Origin: an uncultured Desulfovibrio sp.
Lineage (GTDB): Bacteria; Desulfobacterota; Desulfovibrionia; Desulfovibrionales; Desulfovibrionaceae
Direction of reading: 5' to 3'
Assembly: GCA_937926875.1 (NCBI GenBank)
Contig: CALBAX010000032.1
Coordinates: forward strand, 1-30,213
DNA: 30,213 nt
Shown here: positions 8,218 to 15,846 of the stretch, in pieces
Position numbering within the stretch: position 1 is the first letter of the stretch
How the letters are laid out: the number at the start of each line of letters is the position of its first letter
Program-made: the position numbers and the translations under genes
The notes under the pieces: generated by a model
What the model saw: only the letters and a program-made list of their open reading frames with translations
The model's database searches: none
Told to the model about the DNA's origin: nothing

Positions 8218-9864
8218 CTAGGAGCGGCTGTACACGACATCACCATCCACGTAGGTACGCAGCACGGCGATGTCCTTGATATGTTCGGGGGCGACCGTCA
8301 GGGGGTTCTCGGCCAGCAGGACCATGTCGGCGTACTTGCCGGGCGTCAGGGAACCCTTCACATGCTCCTCGAAGTTGAGGAAAGCGGCATGGATGGTCAC
8401 GGCCTTGAGCGCCGACATGACCGTCACGGCCTGGTCAGGCCCGTACACAGTGCCCTTGCGGCTGGTGCGGGTCACGGCCGTGCAGACCTGGATCAGGGGA
8501 TCCACCGGCGTGATGGGGGCGTCGGTATGCAGGTTGTAGGGCAGGCCCAGCTCATCAGCGTCATGGCAGGGACAGAAACGGGCCACGCGGTCCGCGCCCA
8601 CATAACCGGCATGGATCTCGCCCCAGTGGTACAGGGGGCTGATGAAGAAGCAGGGATAGGCCCCGGCAGTCTTGAGACGCTGCAACTGGCTGTAGCTGGG
8701 ATACTGGCAATGGATGACCAGGTGCCGCGCGTTGGGACGGGGATGGAGCTGCTGCAGGCGTTCGTAGGCCTGGGTCACGATCTCGATGCCACCGTCGCCA
8801 TTGGCATGGATGGCGATCTGCCAGCCGGCCTTGTGGATGGGCAGGATCTTTTCCACCAGCTCGTCCACGGTATAAAGGAACTCACCACGGTAATCCGCGC
8901 CCTTGGCAGGATCCACGAAGGGATAGGGCTCCAGGAAGTAGCCGGTATGGCCGCGCGGATCCCCGTCGGCCCACAGCTTGGCCGCCCCCATGGTCACCCG
9001 GCCGTTGCCGGAAAGATCCGTGCCGGGCACATGGTTGGGATACGGAGCCAGGCGGCTCATGTCATTGGCACGGATGAAAAGCACGGTACGGATGGTCAGG
9101 GTGCCGTCGTGCGCGCAGTCCAGGACCAGTTCGGTCACCTTGTGGCCCAGTTCCGCATCCATGGGCGAAAAGGCCGGGCCCCCCTGCGCCGTGGTGATGC
9201 CGCAAGAGGCATAGCGGGCGCTGTCGTCAGCCAGGGCCGCGCGCATCTCGTCCAGGGTAAAGCCGGGGATATGCTTGCGCACCAGGGTCTGGGCCGGGAT
9301 GCCTTCCAGGATGCCGTTGGGCTCGCCCTGGGCATCACGGCCGATGATGCCGCCGGCCGGATCGGGCGTGTCGCGGGTGATGCCCGCGATCTCCAGGGCC
9401 TTGCTGTTGGCAATGCCCGTATGGCCCGTCACATGGCGGAAAAAGATGGGAACGTCCGTAGAGACTTCATCCAGGATCTCGCGGGTGGGGCAACACTGTT
9501 CCACCATGCCCTTCTCGTCAAAGCTGTGCCCGACGACCCACTTGGAGGGGCGGTCTTCATGCAGCTTGCGGCGCAGGCTCTCCTTGAGGGCCTCCATGTT
9601 CTCCACAGCACAATCGGCTGCATACAGGCGGTTCATGCCGCCGCTGCAAAAATGGCTGTGCCCGTCGATGAATCCCGGCAGCAGCGTGCCCCCTTCCAGA
9701 GAGACCAGGTCGGCGTCATCGCCCACAGCCTGCTTCACATCCTTCAGGGAGCCCGTGGCCACTATACGCCCGTCCATCACGGCCAGCGCTTCGACCTGGG
9801 GGAAGTCCGCATCCATGGTCAGGATGGTACCGTCATGGTAAATGGTGATCTTATGGTTTGCCAT
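8218..9864 (-). CDS. YtcJ/NfdA-type metal-dependent amidohydrolase
   Basis: 548 residues, amidohydrolase family 3. After a small beta-sandwich region, PGFIDGHSHF (H69 and H71) gives the first metal ligands. Further ligand-type residues are seen in IAIHANGDGG, LVIHCQYP and LHTDAPITP, the last with the usual catalytic Asp. The C-terminus GSLTPGKYADMVLL is typical of the superfamily. The start is ATG at 9862-9864, because AGGAG lies seven bases upstream; the longer open frame covers the sigma-54 promoter. Members cleave N-substituted formamides, carbamates and related amides, and many have no known substrate. As the first gene of the isl operon it may release a hydroxy- or aminosulfonate from an amide or ester conjugate for later cleavage. 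That is inference. No signal peptide is seen. Confidence 0.85.
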   Translation of the reverse strand: MANHKITIYHDGTILTMDADFPQVEALAVMDGRIVATGSLKDVKQAVGDDADLVSLEGGTLLPGFIDGHSHFCSGGMNRLYAADCAVENMEALKESLRRKLHEDRPSKWVVGHSFDEKGMVEQCCPTREILDEVSTDVPIFFRHVTGHTGIANSKALEIAGITRDTPDPAGGIIGRDAQGEPNGILEGIPAQTLVRKHIPGFTLDEMRAALADDSARYASCGITTAQGGPAFSPMDAELGHKVTELVLDCAHDGTLTIRTVLFIRANDMSRLAPYPNHVPGTDLSGNGRVTMGAAKLWADGDPRGHTGYFLEPYPFVDPAKGADYRGEFLYTVDELVEKILPIHKAGWQIAIHANGDGGIEIVTQAYERLQQLHPRPNARHLVIHCQYPSYSQLQRLKTAGAYPCFFISPLYHWGEIHAGYVGADRVARFCPCHDADELGLPYNLHTDAPITPVDPLIQVCTAVTRTSRKGTVYGPDQAVTVMSALKAVTIHAAFLNFEEHVKGSLTPGKYADMVLLAENPLTVAPEHIKDIAVLRTYVDGDVVYSRS

Positions 9865-9899
9865 TGGGAAACTCCTGTTGATTTCTTGGTCTGCATAAA

Positions 9900-9914
9900 G
9901 CAAAGGCTGTGCCA
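9900..9914 (-). promoter_or_regulatory. Sigma-54 promoter of the amidohydrolase-MFS-islAB operon
   Basis: On the minus strand TGGCAC-AGCCT-TTGC, followed by T, matches the -24/-12 consensus TGGCACG-N4-TTGCW at nearly every fixed position. The start would be near 9889, about 25 bases ahead of the amidohydrolase ATG. A sigma-54 activator is encoded at 13697-15502. Confidence 0.88.
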
Positions 9915-9979
9915 CAAAAATAACAAGCAATATTTTCAATATGTTAAAAAACAATCCTGTCAATCTCCCTCTTCTATAT

Positions 9980-10034
9980 TGCGATACTGCAATATATAGG
10001 ACTTTCAAAAAGCCTGTATGCCTGCAAAATTGCA
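9980..10034. promoter_or_regulatory. Probable activator-binding sites (TGCA-N4-TGCA) upstream of the isl promoter
   Basis: TGCG-ATAC-TGCA (9980-9991, one base off) and TGCA-AAAT-TGCA (10023-10034) have centres 43 bases apart and lie about 80 and 120 bases upstream of the -24/-12 element, a usual enhancer distance. GATACTGCA occurs at 9983-9991 and, inverted, at 10031-10039. The same two motifs recur in 15578-15655. A looser pair, TGCA-N12-TGCA, lies at about 10098-10117. Apart from these, the promoter and the terminator below, 9865-10278 shows no gene. Confidence 0.55.
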
Positions 10035-10211
10035 GTATCCGCTTAATTATATAAATAAAATAAATAAAAACAAATAGTTAATTATTTATTTCGATTTTGC
10101 AATATCGTACGAATGCAATGTAGAAACAAATAATGATTATCTATAGTGAAAAAATGGGAGGACTCCACCGAAAAAACGGGAAAAATCGATCCCGTCAGGG
10201 CCTTGCGGCAC

Positions 10212-10243
10212 AAAAAAAGGGGACGCACAGCGCCCCCTTTTTC
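10212..10243 (-). terminator. Terminator of the second GRE operon
   Basis: The stem AAAAAGGGG-A-CGC / GCG-C-CCCCTTTTT encloses a three-base loop at 10214-10243 with one mismatch. On the minus strand a T run follows. It lies about 35 bases past the GRE stop at 10279. Confidence 0.75.
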
Positions 10244-10278
10244 TGCGTATAAGGAAAAGGTTCACATGATGCAGACCG

Positions 10279-12711
10279 TCAGGCCTGCTCGTCCTGCTCC
10301 GTCGTTTCCCGCAGCAGCTCCGCCTGTGCCTCCGGCCGCAGCGGCCCCGGAAGGGCCGCATAGCCCTCGAAAGGCATCATCTGGGCATAAAATTTTTCTT
10401 TGTCGTTGCGGGCGGCCAGCAGCTGCAGGGCATCCTGCATGCAGATGTTGAGGTGCCAGTGCTTCTGCCTGCTCCAGGTCCTGATGAAGGACGCCATCCT
10501 GGCGCAGCCGTCCTCACCGGCCACGGCACGCGGTGGCATGGAGATGTCCAGCATGCGGGCGGCACGGGCCAGGCCCTGATCATATTTGCAGGCGGCCACG
10601 GAATGCAGGATCGCCGTACAGCCGTTGCGGGCACAGCCCGCTCCCGGCGAGATCCCTGCGGAAAGCGCGTCACCGGCCCGGCGTCCGTCAGGTGTGGCCC
10701 CCGTGACGCCCCCCATGGCCCGGTGGCTGGTCACCGGCACATAGAAGACCTCGGGAGTGCCGCCGTAATAATTGAGATGGCGGCCGCAGAATTCGACCAT
10801 GAAACGGTCGAGCCTGGCAGCGATATCATCGACCCTGTCATCCTGATTGCCGAACTTGGGAGCGGCCAGGCAGTACTGGCGCTCCAGCTCGAAGCCTTCA
10901 AAGTTGCTCCTGAGGGCTTCCAGAAGACGGGCCATATCCAGGACACGCCGCTCATAGACCAGCCAGCGGATGGCCGCCAGCGAATCCACCACCGTCGCGA
11001 ACCCGGTAGGGCCGATCTGCCCGCCCAGGATCAGGGCGCCTTCCAGCCTGCCCACGTTGATGTCCCTGCCCTGCTCCATGCAGAGATCATGCAAACTGGA
11101 AAGCAGCGGTGCCGCCACATGGGCGGGCCGCAGGGTATCCGCCACATACTGCTGGATGAGGACCTGCTCCAGGATGAAGGAAAGCTGGGCGAAAAAGGCT
11201 TCCTCAAAAGCCGTATAGGTGCTGAACGTACACGGGTCGCCGGTCTCCAGCCCCAGCCGGCCGCTTCCTTCCATACTGCAATGCCCGTTGTACAGCACCA
11301 TCTCGAGAACGGCCGCCAGATTGAACCAGGTGGTGCCGGTCAGATAGGTCGTCCGGTTGATCAGGCGGACCTCACTGCAGCCGGAGCCGCTGTAGTCGCG
11401 TGCCTCCTCAAGGCTCGCCCCTTTCCTCACGAACAGGTCGATGATCTCGACATCGTTCATGAATTTCGGGCCGCGCCCCTCCCGGATGGCGGCACAGGCC
11501 GCCCGCAGCAGATCTTCCGGCGTGCCCTCATGGATCCGCAGGCTGAGGTCGGGGTAATCCAGCGGGAACTCGCGCCGGGACCGCAGCAGCAGCCAGGAAA
11601 GCTCGTTGGTGGCATCACTGCCGTCCGCCAGCTGCCCTCCGATGCAGGTATGTTCCCAGTGGGCGTTGCCTTCATAGATCTGGATCCCGGCCGCCGTCGG
11701 CTGGACGCGCACGAACTGGGCCATGTTCAGCCACAGGCAGTCCAGCAGTTCCAGGGCCTGCTCTTCGTCCAAGCGGCCCTCCTCCCTGTCCCTCCTGTAA
11801 AAAGGATACAGGTACTGATCCATGCGTCCGTTGCTGATGATGCCGCCGTGCAGTTGCTCCAGACGTGACACCAGCTGGGTGAACCACTGGGCCTGCAAGG
11901 CCTCGTGGAACGTACGGGCGGGCTGCCAGGGCACATGCTCGCAAATGGCCGCGATGCGCTCCAGCTCTTCACGGCGCACGGCATCGCCACAGGCTGCCGC
12001 CTGCTGCCGGGCAAGCGCGGCATAGCGGCAGGCAAAGCTCCGTATGCCTTCACAAAGGATCATCACCGCCCGGTAGAAAGGCGCCTTGTCCCAGTTGTTG
12101 GCCGGGTCGTTGATGTCCAGCGTGTCCAGACGCCGGGCGGTCTCCTGATAGATGCCGCAAAAGCCCCGTTGCAGGACCTTGCCGTAATCCAGTACCCATT
12201 GCAGGGAATGGCGAACCGTGGCTGTCTCGTGGATGATGAAGGACGGCACATAGATGTCCCCGTCCTTGTAGAGGAGCCTGCGCAGGTGCAGGGGCACCGC
12301 GTCGGCCAGGCTTTCCCGGAAGGTCCTGCCGGCCCAGAAGGGCAGCAGCTCGTCGCGTATGACGGCGATGTCCTGCGCGGAAAAATGATGCGGCATGTCT
12401 TCCGCCGACTCCAGCAGGCTGCCGGCAGTGGCGAAATAGGCTCCTTCCAGTTCGGGATACAGGATGCCGTAGCGCCCCTCAGGCCCGCCCCTGCCCACGA
12501 TGAGCTCGTCCGGCAGGATCTGCACGTCTATGTTCTCCATGACATGCGCCAGAGCCTTGGCCCAGCGCACCACCAGCGGCAGGTGCTCCGTGGTACGGAA
12601 CGAGCGGGTGAAATAACGTGCCCTGTCCACAGACAGGCGAGGCACCTGGCCCGCGAATCGCGACAATATGCGGGCCGTACGCGCCCGCGGACTCGTCATG
12701 ACCGTCTTCAT
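10279..12711 (-). CDS. IslA-like glycyl radical enzyme with a degenerate glycine-radical motif, substrate unknown
   Basis: 810 residues from ATG 12709-12711, which overlaps the activase stop as TGATG; a GTG one codon upstream is possible. It aligns with IslA throughout: ETATVRHSLQW (R167, Q171), NAHWEH (W352), DGSDATNELSWLLLRS, and the catalytic motif SGSGCSEVRL (C445, E447). Two pocket residues differ: the sulfonate-binding Arg of IslA (R678) is F656 here, and F682 is V660. The radical loop is odd. IslA has VRIAGYSAYF, but here the sequence is MPFEGYAALP, keeping G783 and Tyr but losing the near-invariant Arg three residues before the glycine and the following S-A-Y-F. The preceding QFN of IslA is NIC. 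No alternative frame restores the motif. A dedicated activase is encoded just upstream, so a working GRE is likely, but a substrate cannot be named. It could be a C-S, C-O or C-N lyase, or an inactive paralogue. Confidence 0.85.
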   Translation of the reverse strand: MKTVMTSPRARTARILSRFAGQVPRLSVDRARYFTRSFRTTEHLPLVVRWAKALAHVMENIDVQILPDELIVGRGGPEGRYGILYPELEGAYFATAGSLLESAEDMPHHFSAQDIAVIRDELLPFWAGRTFRESLADAVPLHLRRLLYKDGDIYVPSFIIHETATVRHSLQWVLDYGKVLQRGFCGIYQETARRLDTLDINDPANNWDKAPFYRAVMILCEGIRSFACRYAALARQQAAACGDAVRREELERIAAICEHVPWQPARTFHEALQAQWFTQLVSRLEQLHGGIISNGRMDQYLYPFYRRDREEGRLDEEQALELLDCLWLNMAQFVRVQPTAAGIQIYEGNAHWEHTCIGGQLADGSDATNELSWLLLRSRREFPLDYPDLSLRIHEGTPEDLLRAACAAIREGRGPKFMNDVEIIDLFVRKGASLEEARDYSGSGCSEVRLINRTTYLTGTTWFNLAAVLEMVLYNGHCSMEGSGRLGLETGDPCTFSTYTAFEEAFFAQLSFILEQVLIQQYVADTLRPAHVAAPLLSSLHDLCMEQGRDINVGRLEGALILGGQIGPTGFATVVDSLAAIRWLVYERRVLDMARLLEALRSNFEGFELERQYCLAAPKFGNQDDRVDDIAARLDRFMVEFCGRHLNYYGGTPEVFYVPVTSHRAMGGVTGATPDGRRAGDALSAGISPGAGCARNGCTAILHSVAACKYDQGLARAARMLDISMPPRAVAGEDGCARMASFIRTWSRQKHWHLNICMQDALQLLAARNDKEKFYAQMMPFEGYAALPGPLRPEAQAELLRETTEQDEQA

Positions 12712-13697
12712 CACGCCTCCCCTTCTGCCCGTCCGTGTCGCGCTTCATGGCGGCAGGCCGCCACCACGGCCCGCAGCTCCCGCAGCTGGGCGCTGTCGGG
12801 ACCGACGCTGGCCAGCTGGGAACGGACCATCCCGAGCTGGGCATATTTCTCTTCCCCTACCGGCAGACACGGCAAAAGCTCGTGGCGCGTCACCGTGGGC
12901 AGCTGGGCCACATGGCGTGCCATGGCCCGGATATCTGCCTCATTGTCATTGAAGCCCCGGACGACCGGCGTCCTGACCCAGAGGGGCAAGGCCGGGAACT
13001 CACGCACGATCCTGTCCAGATTCTCCAGTATCCGGCTGTTGTCCATATGGGTGAACGTCCGGTGCTGGCGACTGTCCAGATGCTTGAGGTCGAAGATCAG
13101 CAGATCACAATGCCGCAGGGCCGTCCTGTTCTCCGGGGCGTCCAGGTCGAACCAGCCGCAGGTCTCGATGGCGGTATGCAGGCTTTTCTGACGGGCCAGC
13201 GTCATGACCGCTGCGGCCAGGGCAGGTCTGACCAGCGGTTCACCGCCGCTCAGGGTCAGCCCTCCGCCGGAGGTACTGTAAAAATCCCTGTCCTTTTCCG
13301 CTTCCTGCACGATGTCCGCGGCCGTCATGGCCCGCCCTACCAGCGAGAGCGCCCCCGAGGGACAGACCTGCGTGCATTCCCCGCAGACGCGGCAAAGCTG
13401 CCGCCGTACCACGGGCCTGCCGGCCGTGTCCGGCCCCGGCGGGACGATCCCCCCGGAACGGCATGCCTCCAGACACCTGCCGCAAGCCGCCGCCCCGATG
13501 CAGAACTGCGGTACATAACGCAACTCCTGCGGGAAGTGCAGGCTCTCGGCATTGTAGCACCACGGGCAGCGCAAAGGGCAGCCCTTGAGATAGACCGTCG
13601 TCCGCCAGCCGGGCCCGTCCTGTACGGCCCCCCGCTGGATATGGGAGACCAGGACCATACCTCTGGAAAGGTTTTCCACTGCTTCCCCGTATGCCAT
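12711..13697 (-). CDS. Radical SAM glycyl radical enzyme activase of the second GRE
   Basis: 328 residues from ATG 13695-13697, overlapping the regulator stop as TGATG. The CX3CX2C motif in LKGCPLRCPWC gives C40, C44 and C47. SGGEP follows the two ferredoxin-like clusters. The second cluster set is canonical (C102, C105, C108, C112). The first is stretched, C66-X5-C72-X2-C75-X3-C79, instead of CX2CX2CX3C. The C-terminal half, with LIFDLKHLDS and LWVRTPVVRGFND, is like that of IslB. It should install a radical on the GRE encoded immediately downstream (10279-12711). Start-stop overlaps on both sides imply translational coupling of regulator, activase and GRE. The family is certain; the partner is inferred from adjacency. 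Confidence 0.92.
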   Translation of the reverse strand: MAYGEAVENLSRGMVLVSHIQRGAVQDGPGWRTTVYLKGCPLRCPWCYNAESLHFPQELRYVPQFCIGAAACGRCLEACRSGGIVPPGPDTAGRPVVRRQLCRVCGECTQVCPSGALSLVGRAMTAADIVQEAEKDRDFYSTSGGGLTLSGGEPLVRPALAAAVMTLARQKSLHTAIETCGWFDLDAPENRTALRHCDLLIFDLKHLDSRQHRTFTHMDNSRILENLDRIVREFPALPLWVRTPVVRGFNDNEADIRAMARHVAQLPTVTRHELLPCLPVGEEKYAQLGMVRSQLASVGPDSAQLRELRAVVAACRHEARHGRAEGEA

Positions 13698-15502
13698 CAC
13701 GCCTTACCTTCCTGTCCCATATTGTGCTGCGCGAGCTTGCGCCACAGGGTGGTGGGATGCATGCCCAGCATCTGGGCCGCCTCATGCATGGTCGCGCAGC
13801 GTTGCAGCGCCTGCCGAAGGCACTCTTCCTCCACAGCAAAAAGGATGTCCTTCAGGGGCTTGCCGTGCCGGTAGACCAGGCTCGCGGCATCCCCTTCCTG
13901 CTCGGCCGGGGCTGCCGCCTGCACCGGGCTTCCCTGCCGCATGGAAAGGGGCAGGTCATCGGGCCGCAGGACATTGCCTTCGGACATGACCAGCATCCAT
14001 TCCATGATATTGCCAAGCTCCCGGGCATTGCCCGGAAAGGGATGGGAAAGCAGCAGGTCGATGACTTCGGGAGAAAGGCGCTTCTGGCAGCCATGCCGGG
14101 CGTTATGCCTGTCCAGCATGTCCAGGGCCAGCGCATAGATGTCTTCCTTGCGTTCCCGCAATGGCGGGATCAGGATCGGGATGACGTTGAGCCGGTAAAA
14201 AAGATCCTTGCGGAACCTGCCCTGCTCCACATCCTCGGCCAGGTTCCTGTTGGTAGCCGCCACGATGCGGACATCCACGGAAACGGGCTTCGTCCCCCCC
14301 ACCCGCAGAAAAGCGTGCTTATCCAGGGCTTCCAGCAGCTTGACCTGCATGGGCAGGGGAAGCTCCCCGATCTCGTCAAAAAAGACCGTACCGCCGTGGG
14401 CCGCCTCCAGCAAACCTGTCTTGCCCTTGGGGTTGGCACCGCTGAAGGCCCCGCGCTCATAGCCGAAAAGCTCGCTCTCCATGAGCTGTTCGGGGATGGC
14501 GCCGCAGTTGATGGAGATGAAAGGCCCGTTCTTCCGGGGCGAGAGCCTGTGGACGATGGCCGCCAGCATGCTCTTGCCCACGCCGGATTCGCCCTGCAGG
14601 AGGACGGAGCTGTCCGTCTGACTGACCTTGATGGCCCTGTCGACCACGCGCCGTATGGCCGCGCTGCGGACGACCATGCCCACTTCCTGGGTCACCTGAC
14701 TGAAGATATCGCCCCCGTGTGCCACGGCTTCCGCCTCTTCAGCGCTCCGGCGGCTGTCCTCCAGCTGCTGGCGCACATAGTCGAAGCGCTCCAGATCCAT
14801 CAGCGAGACCACGATGAAGCGGGGCTTTTTGTGATTGTCCAGAGAGGGGACAGACCACAGCAGCAAGGGCCGCCCCTGGCAGCGGGCGATGCTCTGGGCA
14901 GGCAGGGCCCGCTGAAGACAGTGCGCGACCTCCACGGCCAGCTCGGGGAAATCCTTTTCCAGCTCGCGCACATTGCGCCCTTGCAAGCTGTCGCGTTCCA
15001 TGCCGCACAGGCGACAGCAGGGAGCGTTGATCCGCAGGATGCGCCCTTCCGCATCCGTCACCAGTACGGCCTGCGGCAGGGCCTCCAGCAATCCTTTCAG
15101 CTGACTGTCCAGCTCCCGATACGCTCCCAGCTGGCGCACCACGGCATCCAGCGATGAGATCTCCTGCATGACGCAGACCACACCCGCCACCTTGCCGTTC
15201 TGCAGGATGGGCAGCCTGTTGGCCACCACCGTGGCCGCAGGCAGGTGCATGGTCTGCCCCAGCAGGGGCTTTCCAGACGTCAGGACCCGTTTGGCTTCCA
15301 CCCAGTCAGCGGCATTGAAATCCGCCAGCGGATATCCGGGAAAAGGCGTCTCGCCCCCCTGGTAAAAACGCCTCATGCTTTTATTGACGGCAATGATGCT
15401 GCCGCTGGCGTCCACCACAAGGACACCATCGCTCATGGCATCCAGGATGGGCATGAGGGGAACCAGCTGCTGCGGCAAAAGTTGAATACCCGTAGAACTC
15501 AT
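13697..15502 (-). CDS. Sigma-54-dependent transcriptional activator with PAS domains
   Basis: 601 residues. Two PAS-like sensor domains (about 12-115 and 132-240) precede a linker and the AAA+ sigma-54 interaction domain. That domain has Walker A GESGVGKS (304-311), the sigma-54 contact loop GAFSGA (351-356; Ser for the usual Thr of GAFTGA) and Walker B in GGTVFFDEIGE. A Fis-type helix-turn-helix ends the protein (about 555-592: MHEAAQMLGMHPTTLWRKL). There is no receiver domain, so it probably senses a ligand through PAS rather than phosphorylation. The start at 15500-15502 has only a weak AGGGCG; an upstream ATG at 15539-15541 has none. It is first in the activase-GRE operon, divergent from the MFS operon. 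Both sigma-54 promoters of the window are plausible targets. Confidence 0.92.
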   Translation of the reverse strand: MSSTGIQLLPQQLVPLMPILDAMSDGVLVVDASGSIIAVNKSMRRFYQGGETPFPGYPLADFNAADWVEAKRVLTSGKPLLGQTMHLPAATVVANRLPILQNGKVAGVVCVMQEISSLDAVVRQLGAYRELDSQLKGLLEALPQAVLVTDAEGRILRINAPCCRLCGMERDSLQGRNVRELEKDFPELAVEVAHCLQRALPAQSIARCQGRPLLLWSVPSLDNHKKPRFIVVSLMDLERFDYVRQQLEDSRRSAEEAEAVAHGGDIFSQVTQEVGMVVRSAAIRRVVDRAIKVSQTDSSVLLQGESGVGKSMLAAIVHRLSPRKNGPFISINCGAIPEQLMESELFGYERGAFSGANPKGKTGLLEAAHGGTVFFDEIGELPLPMQVKLLEALDKHAFLRVGGTKPVSVDVRIVAATNRNLAEDVEQGRFRKDLFYRLNVIPILIPPLRERKEDIYALALDMLDRHNARHGCQKRLSPEVIDLLLSHPFPGNARELGNIMEWMLVMSEGNVLRPDDLPLSMRQGSPVQAAAPAEQEGDAASLVYRHGKPLKDILFAVEEECLRQALQRCATMHEAAQMLGMHPTTLWRKLAQHNMGQEGKA

Positions 15503-15577
15503 GGCACGCCCTGAAAAGATTGGAGATATGTCACGGTACATGCCGTCAGGCCAGACCGGCCCCGGCTGTTTTTCGAT

Positions 15578-15655
15578 GATACTGCATCCATGCAAATTGT
15601 GAAGACCTTCTTTTGATACAGAGATTATCGTGCATTTACGCAATGCAAATATGCA
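15578..15655. promoter_or_regulatory. Probable activator-binding sites between the divergent arms of the second GRE locus
   Basis: TGCA-TCCA-TGCA (15583-15594) and TGCA-AATA-TGCA (15644-15655) repeat the motif found at 9980-10034. GATACTGCA (15578-15586) also matches there, and TGCAATATA occurs in both regions. The sites lie about 185 and 125 bases upstream of the plus-strand sigma-54 promoter and 80-150 bases ahead of the regulator gene, so they may serve activation of one arm and autoregulation of the other. Confidence 0.55.
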
Positions 15656-15766
15656 ATATATTTTTCTTCCACTCTCTCCTGCTTCCATGGGGCATACGGC
15701 ATACAAAATTATTTTTACCAATATTATAAATAAGTTATCTATGAAAATACATTTATGCCCCCATAA

Positions 15767-15781
15767 CGGCACCCTTTTTGC
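15767..15781 (+). promoter_or_regulatory. Sigma-54 promoter of the MFS-amidohydrolase-dehydrogenase operon
   Basis: CGGCAC-CCTTT-TTGC, followed by T, matches the -24/-12 consensus apart from its first base. The start would be near 15793, about 54 bases ahead of the MFS ATG. Confidence 0.8.
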
Positions 15782-15846
15782 TTTGCCGCTCCGCAACGGG
15801 GAGATCCAGCCAGCCTCCCCCAAACCATGCGGAGGAAGCAGATCCC

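Noticed and set aside
4269..8279. A 1336-codon open frame on the plus strand, antisense to islA and the MFS gene
   Set aside because: It is opposite genes with clear families, its composition is what antisense reading of GC-rich codons gives, and it has no domain or ribosome site.
7966..9999. A 677-codon plus-strand frame
   Set aside because: It is antisense to the MFS and amidohydrolase genes and covers the sigma-54 promoter; no product is recognisable.
10330..10400. A possible frameshift hiding a normal glycyl-radical motif in the second GRE
   Set aside because: The next frame hits a stop at once and the third gives no RVxGYSAYF; the frame used still carries EGY aligned with the radical glycine and a plausible C-terminus.
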